In this document: positions 39,873 to 48,300 of the stretch, piece after piece
Numbering within the stretch: position 1 is the first letter of the stretch
How the letters are laid out: each line of letters starts with the position of its first letter
Source: Burkholderia sp. USMB20
Lineage (GTDB): Bacteria; Pseudomonadota; Gammaproteobacteria; Burkholderiales; Burkholderiaceae
NCBI RefSeq assembly: GCF_000949135.2
Contig: NZ_JTAN02000020.1
Span: 1-64,000, forward strand
Length of the DNA: 64,000 bases
Direction of reading: 5' to 3'
Position numbers and translations under genes: made by a program
The notes under the pieces: generated by a model
The model's database searches: none
Told to the model about the DNA's origin: nothing
Seen by the model: only the letters and a program-made list of their open reading frames with translations

Positions 39873-40664
39873 ATGAACCGCTTGCCTTCGCTTTACCTGT
39901 CACACGGCGCCCCGACGCTGCCGATCGACCCGACGCTGCCGTCCGGCGCATTCACGCACCTCGGCGCCGAATTGCCGCGCCCCCGCGCGGTGCTGATGCT
40001 GTCCGCGCACTGGGGCACGCAGCAGCCGGTCGCGAGCGTGGCCGCGCACCCGGAAACGATCCATGACTTCTACGGCTTCCCGCGCGCACTGTACGAGATC
40101 CGCTACCCGGCACCGGGCGCGCCCGAGGTCGCCGAGCGGGCGGCCGCGCTGCTGAACGCGGCCGGCATCGCGACCGCGACGACCGAGCACGGCCTCGACC
40201 ACGGCGCGTGGGTGCCGATGCTGCTGATGTTCCCGGAAGCCGACGTGCCCGTCGCGCAGTTGTCGATCCAGCCGCGTGCGGACGCGGCCCATCACTTCGC
40301 GCTCGGCCGCGCGCTGCGGCCGCTGCGCGACGATGGCGTGATGGTGATCGGCTCGGGCCAGATCACGCACAACCTGCGCGCGGCCGATTTCAGCGCGGCG
40401 CCCGAGGATGCGGACCCGCGCGTCGCGGAATTCACCGACTGGTTCGAGGCGAAGCTCGCCGCGCGCGACGTCGACGCGCTGCTCGACTATCGCCGGCAGG
40501 CGCCGCACGCGGCGCTGATGCATCCGACCGACGAGCACCTGCTGCCGGTGTTCACCGCGCTCGGCGCAGCCGACGACGACTACCAGCTCGGCGTCCAGTC
40601 GCTCGGCACGTATCAACGCGTGCTCGCGATGACGAACTACGTGTTCGCAAGCGCGGCCGCCTGA
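39873..40664 (+). CDS. DODA-type extradiol dioxygenase family protein
   Basis: A 263-residue class III extradiol dioxygenase-like protein (YgiD/4,5-DOPA dioxygenase family). Conserved metal-ligand histidines are seen in YLSHGAPTLPID, LMLSAHWGTQQP and EHGLDHGAWVPML, and a further one in IGSGQITHNLRA. E. coli YgiD opens the catechol ring of L-DOPA; the natural substrate of most family members is unknown. An AT-rich 220-base gap before it probably holds its promoter, and a terminator follows directly. Confidence 0.9.
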   Translation: MNRLPSLYLSHGAPTLPIDPTLPSGAFTHLGAELPRPRAVLMLSAHWGTQQPVASVAAHPETIHDFYGFPRALYEIRYPAPGAPEVAERAAALLNAAGIATATTEHGLDHGAWVPMLLMFPEADVPVAQLSIQPRADAAHHFALGRALRPLRDDGVMVIGSGQITHNLRAADFSAAPEDADPRVAEFTDWFEAKLAARDVDALLDYRRQAPHAALMHPTDEHLLPVFTALGAADDDYQLGVQSLGTYQRVLAMTNYVFASAAA

Positions 40665-40701
40665 ATCGCGCGACACGGCGACACAAGCGCCGAGCACAAA
40701 T

Positions 40702-40739
40702 AAAAAGCCCGCCCGAGCATCGCTCGGACGGGCTTTTTT
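40702..40739. terminator. Bidirectional terminator
   Basis: AAAAAGCCCG and CCGAG pair with CTCGG and CGGGCTTTTT with one C-A mismatch and a small loop. With A5 and T6 on the two sides it can stop both the dioxygenase gene (plus) and the APC permease gene (minus). Confidence 0.9.
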
Positions 40740-40779
40740 GCGCTTTCCGCCACCGCCGATTCCGGTGGCAGGTCAGGCG

Positions 40780-42378
40780 TCAGGCACCGACCCCTTCAAG
40801 GATCTCGTCGTGCGCCTCGCGCTCGTCGAGATACTGGGTCCGGTAACCGGTATTCACGCCCCAGAAGTAGAACACCAGCGAGATTGCCGCGACGATCAGC
40901 ATGTCCCAGCCGTACGGCAGCACGCCGTAACCGCCGAACTCCTTGCTGCCGACCAGCGACAGCACGGCCATCGTCGGCAGGTAGGCGACCAGCCACCATG
41001 CGGCCTTCAGGTCGGCGCCCCAGCCGGTCCAGCCCGACTTCGCCTGGAAGTAGAAATACACCGGCAGCGCGACGATCATCAGCAGGATGATTTCGCCCGT
41101 CAGCGGCCACTTCGCCCAGTACAGGATCAGCGACGCGCAGACGAACGCGAACGGTGCGATCAGCTTCATCAGCGGGATCGACAGCGGACGCTCGATGTCG
41201 GTCGCCGCGCGGCGCAGCGCCATCAGGCTGATCGGGCCGGTCAGGTACGAGATCACCGTTGCGACCGAGATCACTGCCGCGAGCGAGCTCCAGCCGCGGA
41301 AGAAGAACAGGAAGATGAACGACACGAGCAGGTTGAACCACATCGCCTGGCGCGGCACACCGTAGATCGGGTGCACGTTGCCGAACATCTTCGGCATCGT
41401 GTTGTTGCGCTCCATCGCGTAGATCATGCGCGTGGTCGTCGCCATGTAGGTCGTACCGGTGCCGCTCGGGCTGATGAACGCGTCGACGTACAGCAGGATC
41501 GCGAGCCAGTTCAGGTTCAGCGCGATCGCGAGTTCGGCGAACGGCGACGAGAAGTTGAACTGCGACCAGCCCTTCGCGACGTCGGCCGGATTCACCGAAC
41601 CGATGTACGCCATCTGCAGCAGCACGTAGATCACGAGTGCGATCAGGATCGACGTGATCACCGCGAACGGCACGCTGCGCGACGGATTGCGCGCTTCGCC
41701 GGCCAGGTTCACCGGGCTCTGGAAGCCGTTGAACGCGAACACGATACCGCTCGTCGCGACCGCGGTCAGCACGGCCGACCAGCCGTACGGCGCGAAGCTT
41801 GCATTCGATGCAGTGCCGAGGTTTTCCGAGTGGAAGCTCGACAGCATCAGGCCGAGGATCGTGAGGCCGGGGATCAGGAACTTGAAGATCGTGATCGCGG
41901 TGTTCGCACGTGCGAAGGCCTTGACGCCCCAGTAGTTCAGCAAGAAGTAGATGACGACCAGCACGGCCGACAGCAGCAGGCCGGGTGTCGTCAGCTCGCC
42001 GTTCACGAACAGCGCATGCGCCCACGGATACTGCCACGTGCTCATGTACTGGATCGACGCTTCCGCCTCGATCGGGATCACCGATACGATCGCGATCCAG
42101 TTCGCCCACGCGCTGATGAAGCCCACCAGCGAACCGTGCGAGTAGCGCGCGTAGCGCACCATGCCGCCCGACTCGGGGAACATCGCACCGAGTTCAGCGT
42201 ACGTCAGCGCAATCGCGAGAATCACGACCGCGCCGATGATCCATGCGCAAATCGCCGCCGGACCGGCAATCTTCGCAGCCTTCCAGGCGCCGAACAGCCA
42301 GCCCGAACCGATAATCGAACCCAGCCCCGTCAGCATCAGTGCAAACGGGCCGATGTTCCGTTGAATAGAACTCTTCAC
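40780..42378 (-). CDS. APC-superfamily amino acid permease
   Basis: A 532-residue amino acid/polyamine permease with about 12-14 membrane helices. The first helix has the GSIIGSGWLFG unwound-substrate site; SVIPIEAEASIQYM and GIVFAFNGFQSPVNLAGEARNP fit the branch of the aspartate:proton symporter YveA, but the substrate is inferred only. The start at 42378 (MKSSIQRNIGPFALMLTG) has AGGAGAGGAT upstream. It is divergent from the cold-shock gene across 421 bases and has no linked metabolic gene. Confidence 0.88.
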   Translation of the reverse strand: MKSSIQRNIGPFALMLTGLGSIIGSGWLFGAWKAAKIAGPAAICAWIIGAVVILAIALTYAELGAMFPESGGMVRYARYSHGSLVGFISAWANWIAIVSVIPIEAEASIQYMSTWQYPWAHALFVNGELTTPGLLLSAVLVVIYFLLNYWGVKAFARANTAITIFKFLIPGLTILGLMLSSFHSENLGTASNASFAPYGWSAVLTAVATSGIVFAFNGFQSPVNLAGEARNPSRSVPFAVITSILIALVIYVLLQMAYIGSVNPADVAKGWSQFNFSSPFAELAIALNLNWLAILLYVDAFISPSGTGTTYMATTTRMIYAMERNNTMPKMFGNVHPIYGVPRQAMWFNLLVSFIFLFFFRGWSSLAAVISVATVISYLTGPISLMALRRAATDIERPLSIPLMKLIAPFAFVCASLILYWAKWPLTGEIILLMIVALPVYFYFQAKSGWTGWGADLKAAWWLVAYLPTMAVLSLVGSKEFGGYGVLPYGWDMLIVAAISLVFYFWGVNTGYRTQYLDEREAHDEILEGVGA

Positions 42379-42799
42379 ATCCTCTCCTATGTCTCAAAAA
42401 GCATGGTCGGCCCGCGGTCCGGGATCGGCTCGGACAGCAGCGCGCATGCAATTTTGGGGGGAAGGATCACCCGATCGGGGCAACCCGTCCACGCGGCGCG
42501 TAGTTTAACGGTTGCACCTCCAAGTTGGCGCCAAAATCGTTCGGCCCCTACAAAAAAGTCGCATCGTTTGCAAGGTTTGTAAACCTTAACTCCGCAATAA
42601 CCCTGAGTGCATGGAAATCCGGTTGACCGCGCGACCGATTACCCGTATAAACAACGTTGCAGGATTTCAAGCGGCGAGTGAATTGGTTCTTTCGTAGTTC
42701 GCCCATCAACGGTACTCCGGTTGGTCCCATTACCCCCTTCCTTGATTTTCCGCACCCCATGGGCCTCGGCCCCGTTTTATCTTTTTAGGAACAAGTAAC
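42379..42799. other. Divergent regulatory gap, permease and cold-shock gene
   Basis: A 421-base gene-free region. The right half carries the promoter (42623-42651) and an approximately 140-base 5' untranslated leader of the cold-shock gene. The left half is AT-rich with runs such as TTTTGGGG and should hold the permease promoter on the minus strand. No gene is supported inside it. Confidence 0.7.
42623..42651 (+). promoter_or_regulatory. Sigma-70 promoter of the cold-shock gene
   Basis: TTGACC (42623-42628) and TATAAA (42646-42651) are separated by exactly 17 bases, close to the ideal vegetative promoter. Transcription would start near 42658 and leave a leader of about 142 bases, the length typical of cspA-family mRNAs whose leader acts as a cold sensor. 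Confidence 0.85.
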
Positions 42800-43003
42800 A
42801 TGGCAACCGGTACCGTCAAGTGGTTCAATGACGCAAAGGGCTTCGGCTTCATCACCCCGGAAGGCGGCGGCGACGATCTGTTCGCGCACTTCTCGGAAAT
42901 CCGCGTCGAAGGCTTCAAGACGCTGCAAGAAAACCAGAAGGTTGAATTCGAAGTGAAGACGGGCCCGAAGGGTCTGCAAGCTGCGAACATCCGTCCGGTC
43001 TAA
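42800..43003 (+). CDS. cspA: Cold-shock protein (CspA family)
   Basis: A 67-residue OB-fold nucleic-acid chaperone. The RNA-binding motifs are KGFGFITP (residues 13-20) and DLFAHF (26-31), with KWFN at 7-10. It should melt secondary structure in mRNA, either constitutively or after cold shock. A long leader and strong promoter precede it, AGGA lies eight bases before the ATG, and a hairpin terminator follows within 25 bases. Burkholderia have several paralogs, so the letter is by family only. Confidence 0.95.
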   Translation: MATGTVKWFNDAKGFGFITPEGGGDDLFAHFSEIRVEGFKTLQENQKVEFEVKTGPKGLQAANIRPV

Positions 43004-43025
43004 GTTCGGCGCGATAATTCGTGTA

Positions 43026-43053
43026 AAAAAGCCCCGCTTCGGCGGGGCTTTTT
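43026..43053 (+). terminator. Terminator of the cold-shock gene
   Basis: AAAAAGCCCCGC (43026-43037), loop TTCG, and GCGGGGCTTTTT form a 12-bp stem with the stable UUCG tetraloop and a following T-run. It faces the convergent YegD-like gene and may serve both. Confidence 0.95.
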
Positions 43054-43106
43054 GTTTTCCGGCGCGGGCAGCCATGCGGCCGCCGCCGATCGAGAATGGC
43101 CTCCGG

Positions 43107-44357
43107 TCAGCCGAACAGCCGCTGCGCGTGAATGCCGAGCCCGGTCGCGACGCTCGCGAGGCGATCGCCGAACACCGGCTGCGCATCCGGGAATGCGCCG
43201 GCGAGCGCACCCGACAGGAACGCGAGCCCGGTCGAGCCGCCGGTGAAATACAGCGCGCCGACGTCGCGCGGCGCGACGCCCGCCAGCCGCACCGTTTCGC
43301 GCGCGGCATCGACGATGCGCGCGGTGTCGTCGACGCTCGCGTCGACGAGGCGTTCGGCGTCGAACGCGATCTGCAGATCCTCTTCCACGTCGTTCAGGTC
43401 GATCATCGTCTCCCCGCCCGCCGCCACACCGATCTTCGCTTCTTCCGCGCGCGCCATCAGTGCATGCCCGAGCCGCTGCTCAACCACGCGCGTGAGCCGG
43501 TCGTACTGCCGCACGTCCTGGTACAGGTGCTTCATCAGCTTCAGCTCGCCCAGCCGCTTCGGCGTGTAGACCGTGTTGATCAGGTGCCAGGTCGCCAGGT
43601 CGAAGTAGATCCGGTTCGGCAGCTCGCGTCCCTCGGGATCGAGCGCGCGGTAGCCGAACGCCGGCAGGATCGCCGCCAGCTCGACGCGCCGGTCGTAGTC
43701 GGTGCCCGCGACGTGCACGCCGTGGTGCGCGAGCACGTCGTCCTTGCGCTCGAGGCGCGCCATCCGCTCCGGCCCGACGCGCACCAGCGAGAAGTCCGAC
43801 GTACCGCCGCCGATGTCGGCGACCAGCACCAGCCGCTCGGCCTGCTGGCGCGACTCGTAGTCGAACGCGGCCGCGATCGGTTCGTACTGGAAATGCACGT
43901 CCGCGAACCCGACCGACTGCGCGGCCGCTTCGAGCTGGTCCTGCGCGAGACGGTCGGCGCGCGGATCGTCGTCGACGAAGAACACCGGCCGGCCGAGCAC
44001 CGCGCGGCCGATCGGCGCGCCGGCGCGCGCTTCGGCCTTGCGTTTCAGGTGCGTCAGGAAGCGCGCGATGATCTCCGTGTACGCCATCGCACTACCGTCG
44101 CCGAGATCCGTCGTCGTTTCCGCGAGCGGCGAGCCGAGGATGCTCTTCATCGAGCGCATCAGGCGGCCGTCGAAACCGTCGATATAGGACGCGAGCGCCG
44201 CCCGGCCGTATTCGACCGTCTGCTCGTCGTTGTTGAAGAAGATCGCGGTGGGCAGCGTCAGGTGGTCGCCCTCGACGGGCGCGAGGCGCATGGCGTCGCC
44301 GTCGGGCAGGGCCACGGCGGAATTGGACGTGCCGAAATCGATCGCGCAGTAAGTCAT
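43107..44357 (-). CDS. YegD-like Hsp70-family protein
   Basis: A 416-residue Hsp70-type ATPase of the YegD group with only the actin-like nucleotide domain and no substrate-binding domain. The phosphate loops are IDFGTSNSAVALP at the N-terminus and LVADIGGGTSDFSLV near the middle; the adenosine motif is YFTGGSTGLAFL near the end. A helical insertion with ATWHLINTVYTPKRL is typical. The role is unknown, possibly a chaperone. The start at 44357 is chosen by family; a start six codons earlier is possible, and neither has a good ribosome binding site. Confidence 0.88.
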   Translation of the reverse strand: MTYCAIDFGTSNSAVALPDGDAMRLAPVEGDHLTLPTAIFFNNDEQTVEYGRAALASYIDGFDGRLMRSMKSILGSPLAETTTDLGDGSAMAYTEIIARFLTHLKRKAEARAGAPIGRAVLGRPVFFVDDDPRADRLAQDQLEAAAQSVGFADVHFQYEPIAAAFDYESRQQAERLVLVADIGGGTSDFSLVRVGPERMARLERKDDVLAHHGVHVAGTDYDRRVELAAILPAFGYRALDPEGRELPNRIYFDLATWHLINTVYTPKRLGELKLMKHLYQDVRQYDRLTRVVEQRLGHALMARAEEAKIGVAAGGETMIDLNDVEEDLQIAFDAERLVDASVDDTARIVDAARETVRLAGVAPRDVGALYFTGGSTGLAFLSGALAGAFPDAQPVFGDRLASVATGLGIHAQRLFG

Positions 44358-44660
44358 GGGAAGGTGCCGCAGCATGGCCGGCGCGAAAACGGAAAGGACG
44401 GGCTTTTTAACATGAAGCCCGCCGGATCACAACCGGGGGCGGCCGCCGGCGCGGTGCAACCGGCCCGGGGCGGAGATCAGGCGCGCCTGCGGCATGCCGG
44501 CGACAGGTTCGGACAGAGTGCTCGACGCGCCCCGGCACCCGCTTGCGGCACACCGGCGACAGGCGCAGACGGGGTGCCCGACGCGCCCCGCTGCCCGCCT
44601 GCGGCGCACCGGCAACCGGTGCGGACAAGGTGCTCGACGCACGCCTGCCCGCTTGCACCA
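44358..44660. other. Gap with tandem repeats between YegD-like and nitroreductase genes
   Basis: About 300 bases with no supported gene. The right part, 44485-44659, is a three-copy imperfect tandem repeat; the left part up to 44484 holds the start region of the YegD-like gene and nothing recognisable. Confidence 0.6.
44485..44659. repeat. Imperfect 56-bp tandem repeat, three copies and a stub
   Basis: Copies run 44485-44540 (56 bp), 44541-44596 (56 bp) and 44597-44650 (54 bp), then a 9-base start of a fourth copy. Each begins GCYTGCGGC and contains ACCGGCGACAGG or a close variant, then GGACARRGTGCTCGACGC. The array begins right after the nitroreductase stop codon on that gene's 3' side. Copies differ at several positions, so it is not a recent expansion. 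Confidence 0.82.
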
Positions 44661-45266
44661 TCAGGCCGCGGCGTCGAAACCCTTCTTCCATGCGCCCGCA
44701 TACACGACCTCGCCGATCGCATGGCGCGTGCGCGGCGCCTTTTCGCGTTCGCGCAACACCGGGTCGAGCTTGTCGACGTTGCCGTAGTGGCCGAGCGAGA
44801 TGATCGCCGGAATCGCGACGTCGGCCGGAATCTCGAACGCATCGCGGAACGCCTTCGCATCGAAGCCGCTCATCTGGTGCGCGGCGAGACCCAGCGCGTG
44901 CGCCTGCAGCACCAGCGACATCGCGGCCGCGCCCGCATCGTACAGCGCGGTCGGCGCCGGCTCGCCCTTCGGCGTGAGCGTATGCGCGGTCACGGCGATC
45001 AGCACCGGCGCCGGCGCGTTCCAGCCCTGGTTGAACGGCACCAGCGTCGCGAATGCGTGCTTGAACGCCGCTTCGTCCTGCGTGCGATCGAACACGATGA
45101 AGCGCCACGGTTGCGCGTTGTAGGCGGACGGCGCCCAGCGCGCCGCTTCGAGCACCGCGTGCAGATCGGCGGCGCTGATCGGCTCGTCCGAATACGCGCG
45201 CGGGCTCCAGCGGCCGGCAATCAGGTCGTGAATCGAAACAGTGGTGGGAGCAGGTTTGACGGACAT
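44661..45266 (-). CDS. Nitroreductase-family oxidoreductase
   Basis: A 201-residue FMN-dependent nitroreductase-like enzyme. Family features are RWSPRAYSDEPIS (FMN phosphate), ARWAPSAYNAQPWRFIV, and AAAMSLVLQAHALGLAAHQMSGFD. It should use NAD(P)H and FMN to reduce nitro compounds or quinones; the substrate is not known. The ATG at 45266 was chosen for the strong GAGGAA upstream; two in-frame starts farther upstream are less likely. The stop codon runs straight into the tandem repeat array. Confidence 0.88.
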   Translation of the reverse strand: MSVKPAPTTVSIHDLIAGRWSPRAYSDEPISAADLHAVLEAARWAPSAYNAQPWRFIVFDRTQDEAAFKHAFATLVPFNQGWNAPAPVLIAVTAHTLTPKGEPAPTALYDAGAAAMSLVLQAHALGLAAHQMSGFDAKAFRDAFEIPADVAIPAIISLGHYGNVDKLDPVLREREKAPRTRHAIGEVVYAGAWKKGFDAAA

Positions 45267-45423
45267 GCGGTTCCTCGCTGACATCGATGAAGGGCGCGAA
45301 CGCCCGGCGAACCGCAAGCATAACCGCTTGAGCCGTCGCGCGCCCGGTCATCCCGCGCAATGCAAATCACCGATCCTGCATTGACCGGCCGCACCCGCGC
45401 ACGGGCCGGCCGGCGCACCGCGC

Positions 45424-46707
45424 TCAGGCGGCCTGCGCGGCCGCGCGGGACGGGCCGCGATTGATCCGCAGCACGATCAGCGCACCGACGATGCAGAGCG
45501 CGCCCGAGATCATCGACGCGATCGTATAGGTGCCGAGGCTCGCGCGCAGCAGCCCCGCGCCGAGCGCCGCGAACGCCGCGCCCAGTTGGTGGCCGGCGAC
45601 GATCCAGCCGAACACGACCGGCGCCGCGGCCTTGCCGAACACGTCGGTGGCCAGCCGCACGGTCGGCGGCACGGTCGCGATCCAGTCGAGCCCGTAGAAC
45701 ATCGCGAACAGCGGCAGACCGAAGAAGTCGATGCCGAACGCATGCGGCAGGTAGATCAACGACAGCCCGCGCAGCCCGTAGTACCAGAACAGCAGCACGC
45801 GGTTGTCGTAGCGGTCGGACAGCCAGCCCGACAGCGTCGTGCCGAACAGGTCGAACACGCCCATCGCGGCGAGCAGCGACGCGCCCTGCACTTCGGACAT
45901 CCCGTAGTCGCTGCACATCGCGATCAGGTGCGTGCCGACGTAGCCGTTGGTGCTCGCGCCGCAGATGAAGAAGCTGAAGAACAGCAGCCAGAAGTCGCGC
46001 GAGCGGCTCGCCGTCAGCAGCGTGCGGAACGCGACCGCGAGCGGGTTCTCCTTCGTCGCGTCGGGCGCCGCCGGCGCGTCGGCCGGCTCGCCGTACGGAC
46101 GCAGCTGCACGTCGGCCGGCCGCTCGGGCAGCAGGAACGCGACCAGCGGAATCACGATCGCGGCCGCCACCGCGACGACCAGCACGACCGGCCGCCAGCC
46201 GTGGCGCTGCGCGATCGCCGCGAGCATCGGCAGGAACACGAGCTGCCCGGTGGCCGTGCTCGCGGTCAGGATACCCATCACGAGACCGCGCCGCGCATGG
46301 AACCAGCGTGTGACGAAGGTCGCGGACAGCGTCAGCGCGACGACACCCGTCGAGCAGCCGACCATCAGCCCCCAGATCACGACCATCTGCCAGCTCTGCG
46401 TCATCATCGACGACAGCGCGACGCCCGCGCTCATCGTCACGAGCGCGGTCAGGATCGTCGGCCGCAGCCCGAAACGCTGCATCGCCGCGGCCGCGAACGG
46501 CCCCGTCAGGCCGTACAGCGCGATGTTCACCGAAATCGCCAGCGAAATCGCCGCGCGGCTCCAGCCGAGTTCGCGCTCGAGCGGCACCATCAGCACGCTC
46601 GGCGTCGCGCGCGTGCCGGCCGCCGCCAGCAGGATCAGGAAAACCACCGCCGCCGCGAGCCATCCATAGTGGAAGCGCCCGCCGATTCGTGTCACTGCCC
46701 AGTTCAT
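45424..46707 (-). CDS. MFS transporter
   Basis: A 427-residue major facilitator transporter with 12 membrane segments. The first half shows GPFAAAAMQRFGLRPTIL in loop 2-3 and the second half GTTLSGWLSDRYDNRVLL, both variants of the MFS motif. A loop near residues 205-225 is the cytoplasmic linker. GGAGAG precedes the ATG at 46707. It is divergent from a TetR-type repressor with two paired operator-like sites between them, so it is probably repressed by it and induced by the transported compound. Substrate unknown. Confidence 0.87.
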   Translation of the reverse strand: MNWAVTRIGGRFHYGWLAAAVVFLILLAAAGTRATPSVLMVPLERELGWSRAAISLAISVNIALYGLTGPFAAAAMQRFGLRPTILTALVTMSAGVALSSMMTQSWQMVVIWGLMVGCSTGVVALTLSATFVTRWFHARRGLVMGILTASTATGQLVFLPMLAAIAQRHGWRPVVLVVAVAAAIVIPLVAFLLPERPADVQLRPYGEPADAPAAPDATKENPLAVAFRTLLTASRSRDFWLLFFSFFICGASTNGYVGTHLIAMCSDYGMSEVQGASLLAAMGVFDLFGTTLSGWLSDRYDNRVLLFWYYGLRGLSLIYLPHAFGIDFFGLPLFAMFYGLDWIATVPPTVRLATDVFGKAAAPVVFGWIVAGHQLGAAFAALGAGLLRASLGTYTIASMISGALCIVGALIVLRINRGPSRAAAQAA

Positions 46708-46839
46708 GTTGTCGCTCTCCAGTTGGCGGGCCCGCGCTCGCGCGCCAGCCCCGCCTCACCTCCGGGCCACCTCCGCCGCACGCTGCATCGGCTGACCCGG
46801 GCCGATACGTGGCATTTGTCTGTCGATCCGGGCGGCATT

Positions 46840-46889
46840 GTTACCGCTCGGTCACAAGTGTGTTGCGATCGTAGTGACCAGTCGGTAAC
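46840..46889. promoter_or_regulatory. Paired TetR operator between MFS and tetR-type genes
   Basis: GTTACCGCTCGGTCAC (46840-46855) and GTGACCAGTCGGTAAC (46874-46889) are a 16-bp near-perfect inverted repeat with an 18-base spacer. Each arm is itself a small palindrome of ACCG/CGGT half-sites. This suggests two dimer sites for the TetR-type regulator encoded 36 bases to the right, controlling the MFS gene and itself. Confidence 0.8.
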
Positions 46890-46924
46890 ATGTCAAGCAA
46901 TTCACCACGCAGTCGAGGGTCATC

Positions 46925-47548
46925 ATGTCGGGCATCGAGGCCGCCAACAAGCCGCCGGCACGCCGCACGCGCCGGCCGATCGCCGCGGCCGCCGCGCAGG
47001 AACACCTGCTGCGCGCCGCGGAGGAGCTGTTTTACAAGGAAGGGGTGCGCGCGGTCGGCGTCGAGGCGGTCGTGGAGCGCGCGGGCGTCAACAAGATGAG
47101 CCTGTACCGCCAGTTCTCGTCGAAGGACGAGCTGATCCTCGCGTATCTGGAACGGATGGATGCGTGCTTCTTCGAGCGTCTCGATTCGAGCGTCGCGAAG
47201 CATCCGGGCCAGCCGAAGGCGCAACTGATCCAGTATTTCGTCGATCTGGCCGAACGCGCGACGCAGAAGGACTATCGCGGCTGTCCGTTCGTCAACGTCG
47301 CGGCCGAATTCCCGGATACGTCGCATCCGGCGCGCGAGCGCGTCGCGCAGAACAAGGAACAGCTGATGAAGCGGCTCGTCGAGTTGTGCGAAGGCGCGGG
47401 CGCCCGGCAGCCGAAAGCGCTCGCCGATGCGCTCGCGCTCATCGTCGAAGGCATCTACGCGGCCAGCCAGACCTACCGGCACGGCGAAACGCCGATCGGC
47501 ACCGCGCCCGCGCTGGCCACGCAGCTGATCGAAGCCGCCTGCGCGTGA
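46925..47548 (+). CDS. TetR-family regulator
   Basis: A 207-residue TetR-type repressor. After a basic tail (PARRTRRPIAAAA) the helix-turn-helix spans about residues 20-70: AAEELFYKEGVRAVGVEAVVERAGVNKMSLYRQFSSKDEL. That stretch is longer than shown in one piece here, but the core VVERAGVNKMSLYRQF is diagnostic. The C-terminal domain binds an unknown ligand. Its divergent partner is an MFS transporter, and the gap holds paired operators, a common self-regulated efflux arrangement. Confidence 0.9.
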   Translation: MSGIEAANKPPARRTRRPIAAAAAQEHLLRAAEELFYKEGVRAVGVEAVVERAGVNKMSLYRQFSSKDELILAYLERMDACFFERLDSSVAKHPGQPKAQLIQYFVDLAERATQKDYRGCPFVNVAAEFPDTSHPARERVAQNKEQLMKRLVELCEGAGARQPKALADALALIVEGIYAASQTYRHGETPIGTAPALATQLIEAACA

Positions 47549-47630
47549 CGGGCGGCGCACGCCCCGCCCCGGCGTGCCCGCTCCGGCTACAATGCGGCCC
47601 TCGCTGCCGCTTCGCCCGACCGCCTCCGCC

Positions 47631-48203
47631 ATGACCGATACCCGCCCCGACTCGCACGACGACATTCTCGCCGCCACGCGGCACTGGCTCGCGCGCGCGG
47701 TGATCGGGCTCAATCTGTGCCCGTTCGCGAAGAGCGTCTATGTGAAGGACCAGGTACGCTACGCGATCAGCGAAGCGACGACGCTCGAGGACGCGCTCGC
47801 CGATCTCGAAACCGAGCTGCGCGCGCTCGAAGCGGCGGATCCGCAGCAGGTCGACACGACGCTCGTGATCTATCCGCGCGCGTTCGCGGATTTCGTCGAC
47901 TACAACGATGCGCTGTTCTTCGCCGAGCGGCTCGTGCGGCAACTGCGACTCGACGGCGTGCTGCAGATTGCGAGCTTCCATCCCGAGTACCGGTTCGAAG
48001 GCAGCGAAGCCGACGACATCGAGAACTACACGAACCGCGCGCCGTATCCGATCCTGCACCTGCTGCGCGAGGACAGCATCGCGCGCGCGGTCGATGCGTT
48101 CCCGGACGCATCCGCGATCTACGAGAAAAACCAGGAAACGCTGCGCCGCCTCGGCCATGACGGCTGGCGTGAATGGATGCGCCGGCCGGGCGACGACGTC
48201 TGA
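47631..48203 (+). CDS. DUF1415 family protein
   Basis: A 190-residue cytoplasmic protein of the DUF1415 family. Typical segments are RAVIGLNLCPFAKSVYVKDQVRYA, split here around the cysteine in NLCPFAKS, VIYPRAFADFVDYNDALFF, LQIASFHPEYRFEG and NRAPYPILHLLRE. No function is known. A -10-like TACAAT lies at 47587-47592. I chose the ATG at 47631; an earlier frame start at 47574 has no similarity. Confidence 0.85.
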   Translation: MTDTRPDSHDDILAATRHWLARAVIGLNLCPFAKSVYVKDQVRYAISEATTLEDALADLETELRALEAADPQQVDTTLVIYPRAFADFVDYNDALFFAERLVRQLRLDGVLQIASFHPEYRFEGSEADDIENYTNRAPYPILHLLREDSIARAVDAFPDASAIYEKNQETLRRLGHDGWREWMRRPGDDV

Positions 48204-48250
48204 CGCGTCGCACGGCGGGTGGCTGGCGCGCGGCAGCCGGGCCGGACGTC

Positions 48251-48300
48251 GGTCCGCCTCAGTCCGCCTCAGTCCGCCTCGGTCCGCCTCAGTCCGCGGA
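48251..48300. repeat. 10-bp tandem repeat at the end of a methyltransferase gene
   Basis: Five adjacent units of (A/G)GTCCGCCTC, the last diverged at its end (AGTCCGCGGA). The array overlaps the last codons and the stop codon (48289-48291) of the minus-strand methyltransferase gene. Because 10 is not a multiple of three, gain or loss of a unit shifts reading frames after it, but each unit supplies a TGA on the minus strand, so the protein end would change only slightly. Confidence 0.9.

Noticed and set aside
44485-44659. Possible CRISPR array
   Set aside because: The 56-bp units are contiguous and imperfect with no unique spacers between conserved repeats, and no cas genes are present.
48251-48300. 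Possible CRISPR or clustered regulatory sites
   Set aside because: Units are only 10 bp, directly adjacent and inside a coding end; simple tandem repetition explains it.
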